Of a stretch of 64,000 nucleotides of DNA, positions 1 through 10,937 are shown piece by piece (position 1 is the stretch's first letter; every line of letters begins with the position of its first letter). Below the pieces are notes generated by a model. The model was not told the origin of the DNA. It was given only the letters and a program-made list of their open reading frames with translations, and did no database searches. The DNA comes from Pictodentalium vernedei (taxonomy: Eukaryota > Mollusca > Scaphopoda > Dentaliida > Dentaliidae), in NCBI GenBank assembly GCA_031216915.1, contig CM062297.1, positions 180,072,350-180,136,349 on the forward strand. The letters are read 5' to 3'. Both the position numbers and the translations under genes were made by a program.

Positions 1-951
1 TTTTTATCTGTTCTGGAATTGGAAAATCCATTGTGGTTATATTAACATAATTAAAAGTATTAAAAGCTCTTAATTGGGTTTCAATTGCTAACTCATTAAA
101 GATTGAGATGTTTTTATAAGACTCCTGTGAAAAGATTAGGATTATTGCTGAATAAACAATTTCATACATACCTGAAATGTGACAGATAGGAATAAAAATA
201 AATTTGTGTTGAAAATCTTTTTGTAACAAACTGAAATGGACTGTTATAAAAATAAATTGGTGTTGAAAATCTTCAATGAAGATTTTCAACACTAATTTAT
301 TTTTATAATTTTTATAACAGTCCATTTCAATTTGTTACAAAAACTTCATAAAATGTAATTACAAAAATCCATTCTTCTCCATTTCTGAATGTTTTGTTTG
401 GTTATTCACTGACTTGAGAAAACCTGTTATGAGAGACCATCTGTCTTGAGAGACCACTTTTGGGTGGCCCAAAGGGCGGTCTCTCAAGACAGATTCTACT
501 GTATATCATCTTCGTGATATGGTTTGTTAAATTTTTAGTCATGCAAGTACAAAATAGTTTCTTTGAAGAGATTTCCAGGTAAAACAGAAGAGTGAAGAGG
601 CAGATTTTCAATGACGAGGGAGGTGCCTGAGATACATGAATTGTTTTCAATAGTCCTTTATTTTTTATTTCATAAACGTTAACTCCAAGAAGATCCATTT
701 CTCACTCTGTTTCTTCTATCTTGAACAAGTGCTCTTACAAGTTCTTGCTAATTTGTCCTTCCTACAAAAGATGAATAACATTGTCAGCTATTACAAGACT
801 TTCTTCCAGGTATACATCATAATTTGACAAGAAGCCACTTCTATTCAATTGGACCCCTGTTAGACACTCGCATTTTGTGTTCGTTGAAGAGTGATGGAAA
901 CTTTCTTTGAGCTAAACTCTTTTAATGCTTTCACAATTTTGTGAATGGATA
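1..951. other. Intron or upstream sequence with two hairpins
   Basis: I see no gene here. Two long imperfect hairpins stand out. One is centred near 274, with arms of about 60 bases at roughly 215-345 built around GTTGAAAATCTTC and its complement. The other is at 440-495, with CTGTCTTGAGAGACC and its complement flanking a GC-rich loop. Both resemble the hearts of short palindromic transposons found elsewhere in the window. The rest is AT-rich and unassigned. Confidence 0.5.
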
Positions 952-1380
952 TACAGTGGAGCCCACTTAATTGGATATTTCTTAACTGAATAACCCTGTT
1001 AATTGAATATTATTTCCCGACACAAAACCCAATATCATACCTTCAGTACAAATTTTACCTTTTAATTGAATATAGGTTATAGAGTAAACTCCTCTTAATT
1101 GAATAAAAAATCTTGTAACCTGTCGAGAAATTACCCAGACTCTTTCCAGTTTTCCTTTGTTTATAGAACTATTTGGCCTCAGTACATCCATTGCAGGCAT
1201 TTAATCTATTATATCTTGTTTGACAGAGCTCATAGAGCTCTGTCAAACAAGATATAATAAAATAAATGCTAAGTTTATCTCAAAAATACAGGAAAGTGAC
1301 ACAATCCCTGTTAATTGAATACTGTTAATTGAATAATTTTCATTTCAAAGTAGCTATTCAATTAAGAGGGTTCCACTGTA
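952..1380 (+). mobile_element. Family A MITE, copy A1
   Basis: This non-autonomous element of about 430 bp is flanked by TA. Its ends are TACAGTGGAGCCCACTTAAT and the complement of TACAGTGGAACCCTCTTAAT, so it has imperfect terminal inverted repeats. The TA target and the lack of coding capacity suggest a Tc1/mariner-type MITE. The centre is a long perfect palindrome around ACAGAGCTCATAGAGCTCTGT, flanked by TATATCTTGTTTG and its complement. The rest is dominated by the recurring word TTAATTGAATA in both orientations. Related copies lie near 7506, 7213, 19603, 24609, 38327 and 41870. Confidence 0.8.
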
Positions 1381-1941
1381 ACCTTTTATATTCTCCACAT
1401 TTGCTGATGAAGCTCTGTTGCAGGGCACAACATTTCAGTTGAATGATCATTTCGTTTGCAAGTTGTTCATCTGAAAGCCTTGGTTCCTGATATTGTACAG
1501 CTAACCAGTGGCCCTGATCTCTATACAACAAGGAAATTTCTGACAGCAGGATTAATGTTGAAAATTTCTGTAAATATAATCGGTGAAAGTTTTTGCACTA
1601 CTAGCAAAGTGACAGTTACCTGTCAAGCTGGAATACTTCACGAACCTGAAAAGGCTTGACTGACACCGAGCCACATAGTGACAAGGTGTTACTTCACAGG
1701 CCAGGTTGCTCAAATTCACGAGACACAGACCATGGAGTTGTTAGCTGGTTTCCACCCTGCCCTTTGCTCGATTAACCTGGGGAGGAAAGTGGATGGACAA
1801 GTTTGACCAGATCATGACCCAGTTTTGATCCAGTCAAATGTCTTTTTCCACATTTGTTATCCTCAGCCTTATGGAATGAATGATCTAGGATATTCTAGTA
1901 AATCAGATTAGCCTTGGGACATAAAGCATCAACCCATTACC
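1381..1941. other. Unassigned intron sequence
   Basis: No gene is supported. A short open frame at 1456-1659 has no recognisable domain and no convincing splice context, and I do not call it. Confidence 0.4.
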
Positions 1942-2255
1942 TACAGTTAAAACTAGAAGTTCTGTCACGAACTGTGTGCTTATCTAGGCTTAATTGCGTG
2001 TCGGAATTGCGTGCAATTGCCATATCGAATGGCATCCAAAGCACGGCAAGTTCTCCTGCTTACTCATAGCAAACACAGGCAATGTTTCTGCCAATCACTT
2101 ACCCAGAGGTCCATTGGCTGAAACATTGCTTGTGCACAGACCATATGTACAGAATTTGAAAACCTTACTATGGTCATGATGCATTGATTATATAATGTGC
2201 AGATCGACGTGCTGTGTGTGCGCCTTTCATGACAGGACTTCTAGTTTTAACTGTA
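1942..2255. mobile_element. TA-flanked palindromic MITE
   Basis: The ends are TACAGTTAAAACTAGAAGT at 1942 and its complement ending at 2255, giving terminal inverted repeats of about 26 bases and a TA target. The inside carries a stretch, GAGGTCCATTGGCTGAAAC, also found at the core of family H (12690, 27700). The two families therefore share an internal module. Confidence 0.75.
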
Positions 2256-2573
2256 ATGAATCAGCCTTGGGGCTGCCCATGGAAACTATTGATAGGTCAA
2301 CACCACAATTCAATGAGCAGCCATCCTACTTAATAAAATTATGACGTATCATGATCCTGGGCTGAAAAATGGGCCCTCGGGTTCAAAAGGTAAAGAGCTG
2401 AGTCATACATATATTTTTGCAATATACACTTCTGTGGCATTTTCTGCATTGAACATTATGCAATTATGGACTTTTGTGGTGGTGAATATGATGTGATATG
2501 AACCTAAAAAACTTATATTGACCGAGGCATTGTCAATTTAAAGTTCAATTACATCAACCGGAAATACTTTTAT

Positions 2574-2803
2574 TTAACCCTTTGAACCCGAGAGGCTGCT
2601 TTTCCGGACCAGGAACATGATACTTCATACTTCCATTAAGTTGGGTGACTGCTAAGTGAAGACGAATCATTATTTTCAATGTACAGCCCCATGGTGGCAC
2701 ATTGAAAATATTAATTGGTCTACCCCCAAATAATGAATATGGACTCTTCCTGTTGTTGCTGTTGAACTGACATAGAAGTTACCACTAGAGCTCAAAAGAG
2801 TTG
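2574..2803. mobile_element. Family D piggyBac-like MITE, copy D1
   Basis: It starts TTAACCCTTTGAACCCGAGA. The centre is a palindrome around TTTTCAATGTACAGCC and its complement, and the right end is degenerate near 2800. A TTAA target with CCCTTT ends is the hallmark of piggyBac-type insertion. There is no coding capacity. Better copies are D2 (3676) and D4 (16846). Confidence 0.65.
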
Positions 2804-3083
2804 ACAATAAAATAGTTACCATCTGCAGAATAACATAAAAATAAACAATGTTATAGAGATTACATTGATAGAAAAAGAACTAGAGAGGGGATTTCCAAAA
2901 GCTATATTTAGAAAGTTGATATTCACTGGAAAACCAGTGTGCATGGATTTTTGAGTACCAGTCATGTGTATAAGATCCAGCCAATAGAAATGTAATTATT
3001 TGTAAAGTATATAATAATTGGCCATAATGATAAAAAAGTTCCAACTGTTAATGCCATAACTTACCATGTTCATTCTTTTACAG

Positions 3084-3217
3084 CATTATGATGTTCATTG
3101 AGCATTTAGAAGCTGCCAACAGTGATCCAACTGTCAGTCGAATTTTGATTATTGTAAAGAAGCTCATGAGGGGTTTGAGTGGCTTAAAGTTGATCTCTTA
3201 TAAGATACCAATGACAG
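3084..3217 (+). CDS. ABCA-type transporter, exon a (first extracellular domain)
   Basis: This is an internal exon of a subfamily A ABC transporter. These full transporters move lipids or lipid-like substrates at membranes and carry a large glycosylated extracellular domain after the first membrane helix. The acceptor is TTCTTTTACAG before 3084 and the donor is GTAAGG at 3218. The first base completes a codon from an exon outside the window, and the exon ends in phase 1. The peptide contains EAANSDPTVSRILIIVKKL and then LKLISYKIPMTG. It matches the position of the helical segment that precedes the NLSLP motif in ABCA1-like proteins. On its own the assignment would be weak. It rests on the phase match and on the next exon. 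Confidence 0.75.
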
Positions 3218-3675
3218 GTAAGGTTTTTCTGTTATACATTACCTCTTTACTGAACAGACACTCCATAGAAAAAATATTGAATTAATGAGAATATTATATA
3301 ACCAGAATTTGGTAATTTTTATGTATTTTTGTGATAAACTGAGCATTTATTCTATTTTTACTGTGCTCACCTATGTTACTACCTGTGAAAAGCTGTTTAT
3401 GTTAAATTTTAGCTTTTAACTCCACTACCGGTGTAAAGCTTCTACTGCAGTTAAAACATTTTCAATGGGAATTCCATGACAAAAATTTACACCTAGAGTA
3501 GGAACTACATCCAACTTGACCTTTGACTTGACCCACTTTGCCGACTTTGATACATGCACACTTTGCGATGTTTGAATCAAACTTACAACATTTTGCAGTA
3601 CTATCTACTATGTGCAATGACTTAATAAGTTTAAAAAACCTACAATTAAATACTTAAAACAAAATTTAAGAATTG

Positions 3676-3916
3676 TTAACCCTTTGAACTCTAGTGGTAT
3701 CTTCCATGCCAGTTCAAATGAAAGCACTTGAAAGAGTCCATATTCATTATTTGGAGTAGACCAATCAATATTTTCAATGTGCAGCCTCGGGGCTGCACGT
3801 TGAAAATATTGATTGGTCTACCCCACACATTTACTGAACAGCCATCCTATTTAATGACGTTATGATGTATTATGTTCCTGGATTGAAAAGCAGCCACCCC
3901 GGGTTCAGAGGGTTAA
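3676..3916. mobile_element. Family D piggyBac-like MITE, copy D2
   Basis: It has complete TTAA boundaries. The left end reads TTAACCCTTTGAACTC and the right end GGTTCAGAGGGTTAA. The middle is a palindrome of TTTTCAATGTGCAGCC and its complement. It has no open frame of note. Confidence 0.85.
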
Positions 3917-4259
3917 TAATCATTTGACTGAAAAAGCAAGGTAAATTCAATCAACTTTAACGATGTGTCTAGCTGTCAATCAAGCATTCACATGCAGCTG
4001 GATGTACTGCCTACTGGCTCAGATGTAAACAAAACAAACCCATGTGTTTGCAATAGAAAGTATTGTTTTTTCTCCATTTTAAGTGACAAAGTAAATTATT
4101 TATTAAGACCATGGCATAAATAAACAAATAGGTACTATTGCTGGTAATCAGTTTTAAACCACTCATAGAATAAGGTTTTTAATCACTCAGCAAAGCCTTG
4201 TGGTTAAAACCCTTATCCTACTCATGATTTAAATCTGATTACTAGCACTAATACCTATT
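3917..4259. other. Unassigned intron sequence
   Basis: I see nothing codable. It is AT-rich sequence with a weak repeat of AATACCTATTTATTAG-like words near 4130-4260. Confidence 0.4.
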
Positions 4260-4310
4260 TATTAGTCCCCTACGGGAACCGTAAATGGACTATAGGATTG
4301 CACTCTGTCC

Positions 4311-4349
<39 letters not shown>

Positions 4350-5525
4350 CATCCATCCATCCGTCTGTCCATCCATCCATCTGTCCATCCATCCGTCCGT
4401 CCATCCGTCCGTCCGTCCATCCGTCCGTCCGTCCGTCCATCCGTCCGTCCATCTGTCTGTTTTTTATGTTACCACCTCTCCCTCCAACATGCTTTAAGCT
4501 ACACCTTTCATATTTGGTACATGGATAAATGGTTCTGAGGGGATGATGCACGCTCAAAATTTTGTTTTCGAAATCCAAGATGGCGGCCATTTTTGTTGTG
4601 TTTTTTAAGCTTTTTTTTCTCTATTTTCATGTTACCACCCCTCCCACCAACATGGTTCAAGCTACACTTTGCATATTTGGCACATGGATAGAGGGTTGGG
4701 AGGGGATGATGCACGTTCAATATTTTTTCTTCAAAATCCAAGATGGCAGCATGGCATCCATTTTTGTTGTGTTTTTTAAGCTTTTTTCTCTATTTTATGT
4801 TACCACCCCTCACTCCAACATGGTTCAAGCTACACTTTTTATATCTGGCACATGGATAGAGGGTTGTGATGGGATGTTGCACGTTCAATATTTTTTTTCC
4901 AAAATTCAGGATGGCGCCATGGCAACCATTTCTGTTGTGTTTTTTAAGCTTTTTTCTCTATTTTATGTTACCACTGCTCCCTCCAACATGGTTCAAGCTG
5001 CACTTTTCATATATGGTACATGGATAAAGGGGTTGTGAGGGGATTATGCACGCTCAATATTTTTTTTCAAAATCTAACATCTGTCTGTCTGTCCGTCCAT
5101 CCATCGTACCGTCCATCGTCCCGTCCATCGTACCGTCCATCGTACCGTCTGTCCGTCTGTCTGTTTTTATGTTACCACCTCTCCCTCTAATATGCTTCAA
5201 GCTACACCTTTCATATTTGGTACATGGATAGATGGTTCTGAGGGGATGATGCACAGTCAATATTTATTTTTCAAAGTCCAAGATGGCAGAATGGCGGCCA
5301 TTTTTGTTGTGTTTTTTAAGCTTTTTTCTCTATTTTATGTTACCACCCCTCCCTCCCTCCAACATGGTTCAAGCTATGCCTTTCATATATGGTACATGGA
5401 TAAAGGGTTGTGAGGGGATTATGCACGCTCAATATTTTTTTTTCAAAATCCAAGATGTTTATATACTCTAGTGTCTTCTGTGACAAAAACACCTTATGTC
5501 ACAAAAGCGCCGTAGGGGACTAATA
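4260..5525. mobile_element. Non-autonomous element with TATTAGTCCCCTACGG inverted ends
   Basis: The ends are TATTAGTCCCCTACGG (4260-4275) and its exact complement (5510-5525). They flank about 1.27 kb, with a probable TA target. Inside is a CTGT/CCAT/CCGT simple-sequence block at 4305-4460. A tandem series of about five diverged units follows, each containing CAAGATGGC, TTGTTGTGTTTTTTAAGC, TATGTTACCACC and a TACATGGATA segment. A second CCATCGTACCGT block lies at 5081-5165. The short frames rich in Ser, Pro, Val and Cys come from the simple repeats and are not genes. Confidence 0.75.
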
Positions 5526-5529
5526 CCAC

Positions 5530-5853
5530 CACGGTGGTCAAACACTTGTTCTACATATATTGCATTTGACAGAGCTCATGGAGCTCTGTCAAAAAAAATA
5601 TAGTAGATTGAATGCTTATGTTGGATGTAACAAGGCACAGCTCCATAAATGAGATGAAGTCTGTGATTGTCCGAATAATTCTTTGACCGAACACAATATT
5701 ATATATTCAATTAACAGGAGGTTACTCTATAACCTCAATGTAATTAATGTGTCAATTTTGTCCTGGAGGCATGTTAAATATTTTAGTGTTTTGAAGTTAT
5801 ATGCAATTGACAGGGATGCTCAATTAGGAAACATCCAATTGAGAGTGCTGCTC
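5530..5853 (-). mobile_element. Family A MITE fragment, reversed
   Basis: The central palindrome (TTTGACAGAGCTCATGGAGC) lies at 5568-5590. It is followed by one arm with TTCAATTAACAGGAGG and a terminal piece ending GCTGCTCTGTA. The other arm is missing. It is an old, diverged copy. Confidence 0.6.
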
Positions 5854-5960
5854 TGTATTTTCTAAACTGAATGTGTGAATTTGTTTCAAGAGTCTTACAA
5901 TTTTTCACCAAATAAAGGAATTCTAATCAGTGGTTAAATGTATGTAAACTTTTTATGGGT

Positions 5961-6080
5961 TTAACCCTTTGAACACTGGTGGTATCATCCATGTCAGTTC
6001 AGTGACAGCAATTGGAAGAGTCTATATTCATTATTTGGGGGTAGACCAATTAATGTTTTCAACATGCAGCCATAAAGGCC
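5961..6080 (+). mobile_element. Family D MITE, truncated copy D3
   Basis: It starts TTAACCCTTTGAACACTGG and runs to the first half of the palindrome (ATGTTTTCAACATGCAGCC). It then stops where unrelated sequence begins. Only the left half is present. Confidence 0.6.
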
Positions 6081-6109
6081 ACTTACCAACCAGCCTGGTT
6101 GGTCCTGAT

Positions 6110-6747
6110 TAGTGTTCAACCGATTACCAGAAATTGCTGCTGACCGATTACCAGTTATTTGAGCTCACAGTCGGTTGATTCCAATGCTGATTCCGATTGT
6201 AATACCATGCACTACTAGACAAGTCGAGGCTTGAAAGAACTACATTAAACTGAACATATTTCACAGTGTTAAACGTCGTCGACTCGGGTAGTAGTAAAAT
6301 CACCAGTCGCGCGCACTTGGGCAGTATACATGGCTCTCAGAGCCATGTATACCACCCACGTGTGCGCGACTGGTGATTTTACTGCAACCTGAGTCAGTGG
6401 AGTGCAACCTTCACTTTTCCGGTATGAACTGGCGATTGCGGCAAGTACGCTCAATTGTAAGCTTTATCTGTCGTTTAACTTGTATATCCCGTAAAGGGGC
6501 ATCTAGAGAAATTAAGAATACACATTGTGGTGGTTTTTCAATTTTATTGAATGCTATTGTTGGCATCATTTTACATTAACAATTGAACAATTGCAGAAGA
6601 TACTAAAAAGTGGTTAATGAATGATCACAAAAAATATGCTTGGCAACAATCGGTTGAGTTGATGTTCCAGGACCTGTTGCCGTTGTCATCCAATTGTCCA
6701 CAATCGACTGATTGGGGTGGCTGATTCCGATCATCGGTTGAACACTA
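6110..6747. mobile_element. hAT-like non-autonomous transposon with 8-bp target duplication
   Basis: The terminal inverted repeats are TAGTGTTCAACCGAT at 6110-6124 and its complement at 6733-6747. They are bordered by a perfect 8-bp direct repeat GTCCTGAT (6102-6109 and 6748-6755). An 8-bp target duplication with TA-G-type ends is characteristic of hAT transposons. The centre holds a long GC-rich hairpin (about 6265-6400) with AAAATCACCAGTCGCGCGCA and its complement around ATACATGGCTCTCAGAGCC. No transposase frame is present, so it must have been moved by an enzyme coded elsewhere. Confidence 0.85.
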
Positions 6748-6761
6748 GTCCTGATCTCTTA

Positions 6762-6830
6762 GTCTTGTGGTAAATCGATCGCTTTGTGTGCTAGAGATCG
6801 ACGGTTCGAACCCCGGCTCCCACACTTATC
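6762..6830 (+). repeat. tRNA-like SINE head remnant
   Basis: It contains a likely A box (TTAGTCTTGTGGTAAATCG) and a clear B box, GGTTCGAACCCC, at the usual spacing for a tRNA-derived RNA polymerase III promoter. No acceptor stem can be paired, so it is not a working tRNA gene. Removing the hAT element restores CCTGGTTGGTCCTGATCTCT upstream, so that transposon landed close to this SINE-like piece. Confidence 0.5.
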
Positions 6831-6890
6831 TCTCCTCCTATTACAGTATATATAAATTAAATTTCCTGTTAGGACCACTTCTGTACACCA

Positions 6891-7212
6891 GGGACCCGGT
6901 TGATTCATTCTCGGCACAGCACAAACTGTGACGGAACAGGGATTCCCCACAATCAATCACGACACGAACAGAACCTGTGATGGGACTGTGCTGACCGGCA
7001 CAAATTTACACCTCCTCGCGAGGTGGTGCAAGATTTGTGCCGTGACGTCATTCGACAAAATGTCTGACAGACAGACAATGTTTCAATGCGACTCCATCAT
7101 TTTTTGTTTACTTTTGCTTACAACTGAGCTGTCCTGGTTGATTCACCGGTACAAGTGACGTCATAACTTTGTTACAATTTGTGCTGTGCCGAGAGTGAAT
7201 CAACCGGGCCCC
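6891..7212. mobile_element. Family S palindromic element
   Basis: The left arm GGGACCCGGTTGATTCATTC, then TCGGCACAGCAC, is mirrored at the right end by GTGCTGTGCCGAGAGTGAAT, then CAACCGGGCCCC. The inner part has a second hairpin around GGCACAAATTTACACCTCC (near 7000-7040). No transposase is present. Shorter relatives lie at about 8079-8190 and 9905-9950, where GGTTGATTCAC, its complement or CAATCAACCAGGCTCC can be seen. Confidence 0.7.
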
Positions 7213-8075
7213 AGCAGAACCCTGTTAACCAAATAGCCACTTTACCAGTGAGAATTATTCTATTAACAAGAGTATTTAGTTGACAGGGTTTTGGTCACTT
7301 TCCTGTATTCTATAGTTAAACTTAGCATTTATTCTATTATATATTGTTTGACAGAGCCCATAGAGCTCTTTCAATTATGATGTAATAGATTAAATGCCTG
7401 TATTGGATGAAATGATGCTGAATAGGTTGATAAACAAGGGAAATTTGGAGATTATCAGGATATTTTCTCAGCATATTAAAAGATTTTTTATTCAACTAAC
7501 AGGAGTACAGTGGAGCCCATTTAATTGGATGTCCATTAACTGAATAACCCTGTTAACTGAATATAATTTTCCAACACAAAACCATTTACCATACCTCCAG
7601 TACAAATTTGACCTGTTAATTGAATATAGATTTTAGAGTAAACTCCTGTTAATTTAATAAAAAATCTTGTAACCTGTCGAGAAATTACCCTGACTCTCCT
7701 CAGTTTTCCTTTTGCTTATAGACCTATTTGGCCTCAGTACATCCAATACAGGCATTTAATCTGTTATATCTTGTGTGACAGAGCTCATAGAGCTCTGTCA
7801 AACAAGATATAATAGAATAAATGATAAGTTTATCTCTAGGATACAGGAAAGTGACACAATCCCTATTAATTGGATACTCTTGTTAATTGAATAATTTTCA
7901 TTGACAAAGTGGCTATTCAGTTAACAGGGTTCCCTTGTATAATTTATGCTACTGGGTATAACCTATATGCAAGAAACAGGTCGAATTTGTACTAAAGGTT
8001 TCAAAACTGGTTTTGTGTTTGGGAGTTGTATTGAATTAACAAGGTTATTGAAATAAGATTTTTCCAATTATCCAG
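7213..8075. mobile_element. Family A MITE (reversed) interrupted by a second family A MITE
   Basis: The outer copy (A3) runs in reverse from ACCCTGTTAACCAAATAGCC to about 7505 and resumes at about 7940 with TATAACCTATATGC and AACAGGTCGAATTTGTACT. The inner copy (A2, 7506-7939) is complete. It starts TACAGTGGAGCCCATTTAAT, ends GGGTTCCCTTGTA and has the central palindrome at about 7776-7810. The outer copy is cut after CAACTAACAGGAG, at a TA, exactly where the intact family reads on. This is a self-insertion. Confidence 0.75.
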
Positions 8076-9120
8076 GACCTGGTTGATTCACTCTCAGCAC
8101 ATCACATACAGCACAGACTGCACACTTTTGAACTGTACCATGAATCAACCAGAAGAGCACAGTCCCGTAATGCCATGAATCAACCAGAACGGCACAGTTC
8201 CGCCGCAATTACTGAGTTCAAGGACAAATCACCAAGAAGTAAATATGTCCAAAACAATGAGCCAGTCCCCATATGAGCACTACTGTGCAGTTGGCAGACT
8301 TAAAAATGTCCTTCAAGTGAAAATGTTTCAGAATGAGTTGGAACAACTCATTCTAAAAGTTACCACATATTCACTTTGAATGTCAAAATGAAAACAACTC
8401 CGAGTTGTTGCGTAGACCAATTCAAGAGTTTCATTGGCTAAAGGGACTGTTTTTAATCATTATTCTAAGTTTGTAACATCTTTTGAAGAATGCCCATATA
8501 CATGTTTGGATAGGTTCTCAAACCTTAAGCTTAACCTTCACATTTCTTTGATAAATGCTCAAGTCAAGAGTTTTTATTTTGTGGTCTTTCAGTGTTCCTG
8601 ACTGATTTTGGAGTTTTGTTGGTTAAAACTTAAACTGCTGTTTTTAATTATTAATGTTATAAGTTCGCTCCTCATTTTAAAGAATGCCTATAGATTTTTT
8701 TTTTATTTGAGTTTGAAACGGAAAGCTCAAACTTAACATTCGCTCCAACATTTATTATTTTTAATCAGTACATGTAATCACATTATAAGGAATTTGTGGC
8801 ACACAGAAGCCATTTTGAAATGACATCACTGTGACACTCACACCATCTCAGCAAAATTCACAGTGCTGTCACAGTGATGGCATATATTCTGTCCTGGTAG
8901 ATTCGGAAATTTGCTGTGAACAAGCTGATAATTGAAAATGGAATATGTTTTCATTGTTGGAATTCACTAAAAAATCAGTTTGCATAGTACTGGCTGGTTT
9001 TGGCCATTATATTGGGTAAAGAGTTGATTTAGATGAGATTTATAGAAAGGGTTAGTTACAAGTTAAAAATGCACAGGGTTAGTCACATTTTCTTGTTATA
9101 AAAAAATTGTTAACTGCCAT
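8076..9120. other. Intron sequence with S fragment and hairpin, no gene
   Basis: The first 120 bases hold diverged family S pieces (GGTTGATTCACTCTCAGCAC, ATGAATCAACCAGAA). At about 8810-8900 there is an imperfect hairpin with AATGACATCACTGTGACA and TGTCACAGTGATGGCAT. Nothing else is recognisable. Confidence 0.45.
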
Positions 9121-9136
9121 ATCACACACTACTTAA

Positions 9137-9490
9137 TTTATTTATTTATTGGTGTTTAAGGTCACATATTTCTGCACATTGGCTTACCATGACCATGACA
9201 GTTTTACGGGTGGAGGAAGCCGGAGTACCCAGAGAGAACCACCGAGCAATGGCGGGCAACTGTCAGCTCCCCAACATGCCAACTCCACATAAGCAGGGTT
9301 AGCATTGGTTGAAGACAAGTGCACCATCGACGTACAGTACGCCTTAGTACACAGCGTCACCGTGCCCCCACGTGGGCAATGGGGGTGAAGTGTCTTGCCC
9401 AAGGACACAACGCGATTGCCACAGGTGGGATTCGAACCGAGGACCTCTCGGCTTGCAGCCTGAACCTCTACCAACTGAGCCACCACGCCC
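9137..9490 (-). mobile_element. tRNA-derived SINE, minus strand
   Basis: Read on the minus strand, it begins GGCGTGGTGGCTCAGTTGGT (A box) and has GGTTCGAATCCC (B box). It continues with TTGTGTCCTTGGGCAAGACA and ends in AACACCAATAAATAAATAAA. It is flanked by a direct repeat CACACACTACYTAA (about 9123-9136 and 9491-9504), as expected for LINE-driven insertion. Close relatives lie at 24735-25083 and, in plus orientation, at 40630-40995. Confidence 0.88.
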
Positions 9491-9574
9491 CACACACTAC
9501 CTAAAATTACACACACACTAAGGCTGTAAAAATGCACAGAATTATTTGGTTTCATGTTACAAAGGGTGCAGGAT

Positions 9575-9823
9575 TTAACCCTTTACCCAACGCACACAAT
9601 ATCAAAATTTACTATTTTAAATATCATTTTTTTAAATTTCTCAAAAAATTGCAACAAAACCATATCATGTGACCCCTCGTTGGAACGAGCTTGACGAGCT
9701 CGTTCCAACGAGGGGTCACATGATATGGTTTTGTTGAAATTTTTTGAAAAATAATATTTTTTCAACTGCTGATTTTGCATATTATGCGGGTGGATGTGGG
9801 CGATTCGTTAGGCAAAGGGTTAA
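9575..9823. mobile_element. Family B piggyBac-like MITE, copy B1
   Basis: TTAA bounds both sides: TTAACCCTTTACCCAACGCA on the left and GGCAAAGGGTTAA on the right. The core palindrome is CATGTGACCCCTCGTTGGAA, then CGAGCTTGACGAGCTCG, then the complement. Short arms outside it carry AACAAAACCATATC. It is non-coding. Confidence 0.88.
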
Positions 9824-9991
9824 GGAACTAATGGAAATACTTATACAGGATTAAGTGAATTCCAAAAATGAAAACATATTCTATTTTCAATTAATAGCAT
9901 GTTGGTGGTGGCACAAAACTGTACTGTGCCATGTGTCAATCAACCAGGCTCCTATTACTTGCTTCACTATGATTATTATTTTCCATTTTAG

Positions 9992-10110
9992 TTGTTATTG
10001 AAGATGTAATCAAAGATCCTACATACTTACGAAAATACTTGCAGGAAAACTTATCACTTCCACCTGAAATTGTGACAGCAGTTTTACAATCAAGTGTCAA
10101 CTTCAAGACA
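9992..10110 (+). CDS. ABCA-type transporter, exon b
   Basis: The acceptor is TTCCATTTTAG and the donor GTTAGT at 10111. The two leading bases complete the codon left by exon a, and the exon ends in phase 0. The peptide includes IKDPTYLRKYLQENLSLPPE and IVTAVLQSSVNFKT. The LxxNLSLP pattern, with its N-glycosylation sequon, is the conserved landmark early in the first extracellular domain of ABCA1/ABCA4-like transporters. This makes it one of the most diagnostic exons. It follows a 6.8-kb intron full of MITEs. Confidence 0.87.
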
Positions 10111-10170
10111 GTTAGTATTATTGTTCTAGCACCTTTGATGTCAGGCTTCAAACAGTGCTGTTTTTATCTC

Positions 10171-10415
10171 TTAACCCTTTACCAAACGATCCGGTCCACG
10201 TAATTTTCAAATTTGGTAGTTCAGAAAAATATATTTTTCAAACATTTTCAACAAAAAAAATATCATGTGACCCCTCATTGGTACAAGCTCACCTAGCTTG
10301 TTCCAATGAGGGGTCAGATGATGTGGTTTTGTTGAATTGTTTTACAAAAAATTAAAAAAAAAAACAATAATTAAAAAAATAAATTTTGATATCTTGATGT
10401 TGGGTAAAGGGTTAA
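10171..10415. mobile_element. Family B piggyBac-like MITE, copy B2
   Basis: It is bounded by TTAACCCTTTACCAAACGA and GGGTAAAGGGTTAA. The core reads ATGTGACCCCTCATTGGTAC, AAGCTCACCTAGCTTG and the complement. It starts only 61 bases after the donor of exon b. Confidence 0.85.
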
Positions 10416-10867
10416 ATGATAAATATTATTTGTTCAAATAAAGTAAAATGTATGTTTTGACCCTCAAGTGTTAAGTTGTGGTAATGACAGAGTTTGGGGA
10501 AAAGATCGGATCCCTTTAACATGTGATCATGAACCTATTTTTCAGACATTGAGCAAAACAGCCCTGCACAAATTGACTGAATGTTCATTCTGTGTGTTTA
10601 TCATTCCCAAGGGTCCCAGAAGCATCCAAGAGGAAGGGGATAGGGGTATCAAAAAGTGCACTCGACTCAGGATATGATTTGAGACTGGGAGTTTATTACG
10701 TATCAAATATCATAATGTGACTTTCAATAGAATTGACTTTATATATATACTGTCCTTTGAGTGAATCTGAGCACCATCTGCAATGCTTTTGCAACTTGCC
10801 TAGAAACAACTGCAAACCGTGGAATGTGGACTGTCAACAATAAAAAAAAATGCCCAGACCCTTAAGG
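10416..10867. other. Intron sequence with family E remnant
   Basis: No gene is supported. Near 10780-10867 there is a remnant of family E: TTGCCTAGAAACAACTGCAA, then CCCAGACCCTTAAGGGTTAA. Confidence 0.4.
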
Positions 10868-10937
10868 GTTAAACTATATCCTTGAGTGATTATTTAAAAT
10901 TAATGAACTTCTGAGAAAAACAGAGTACCCAACAGGG

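Noticed and set aside
1456..1659. Possible ABCA exon upstream of exon a
   Set aside because: The peptide shows no family motif. No acceptor/donor pair matching the phase needed by exon a was convincing.
4285..4590. Open frames rich in Ser/Val/Cys or Met/Asp/Gly on both strands
   Set aside because: They are translations of CTGT/CCAT simple repeats and open in several frames at once.
6762..6830. Possible tRNA gene with a clear B box
   Set aside because: No acceptor stem or anticodon arm can be folded around it. It fits a SINE head remnant better.
9184..9555. Minus-strand open frame of 123 codons
   Set aside because: It is a translation of the SINE, and the same peptide recurs at 24791-25012.
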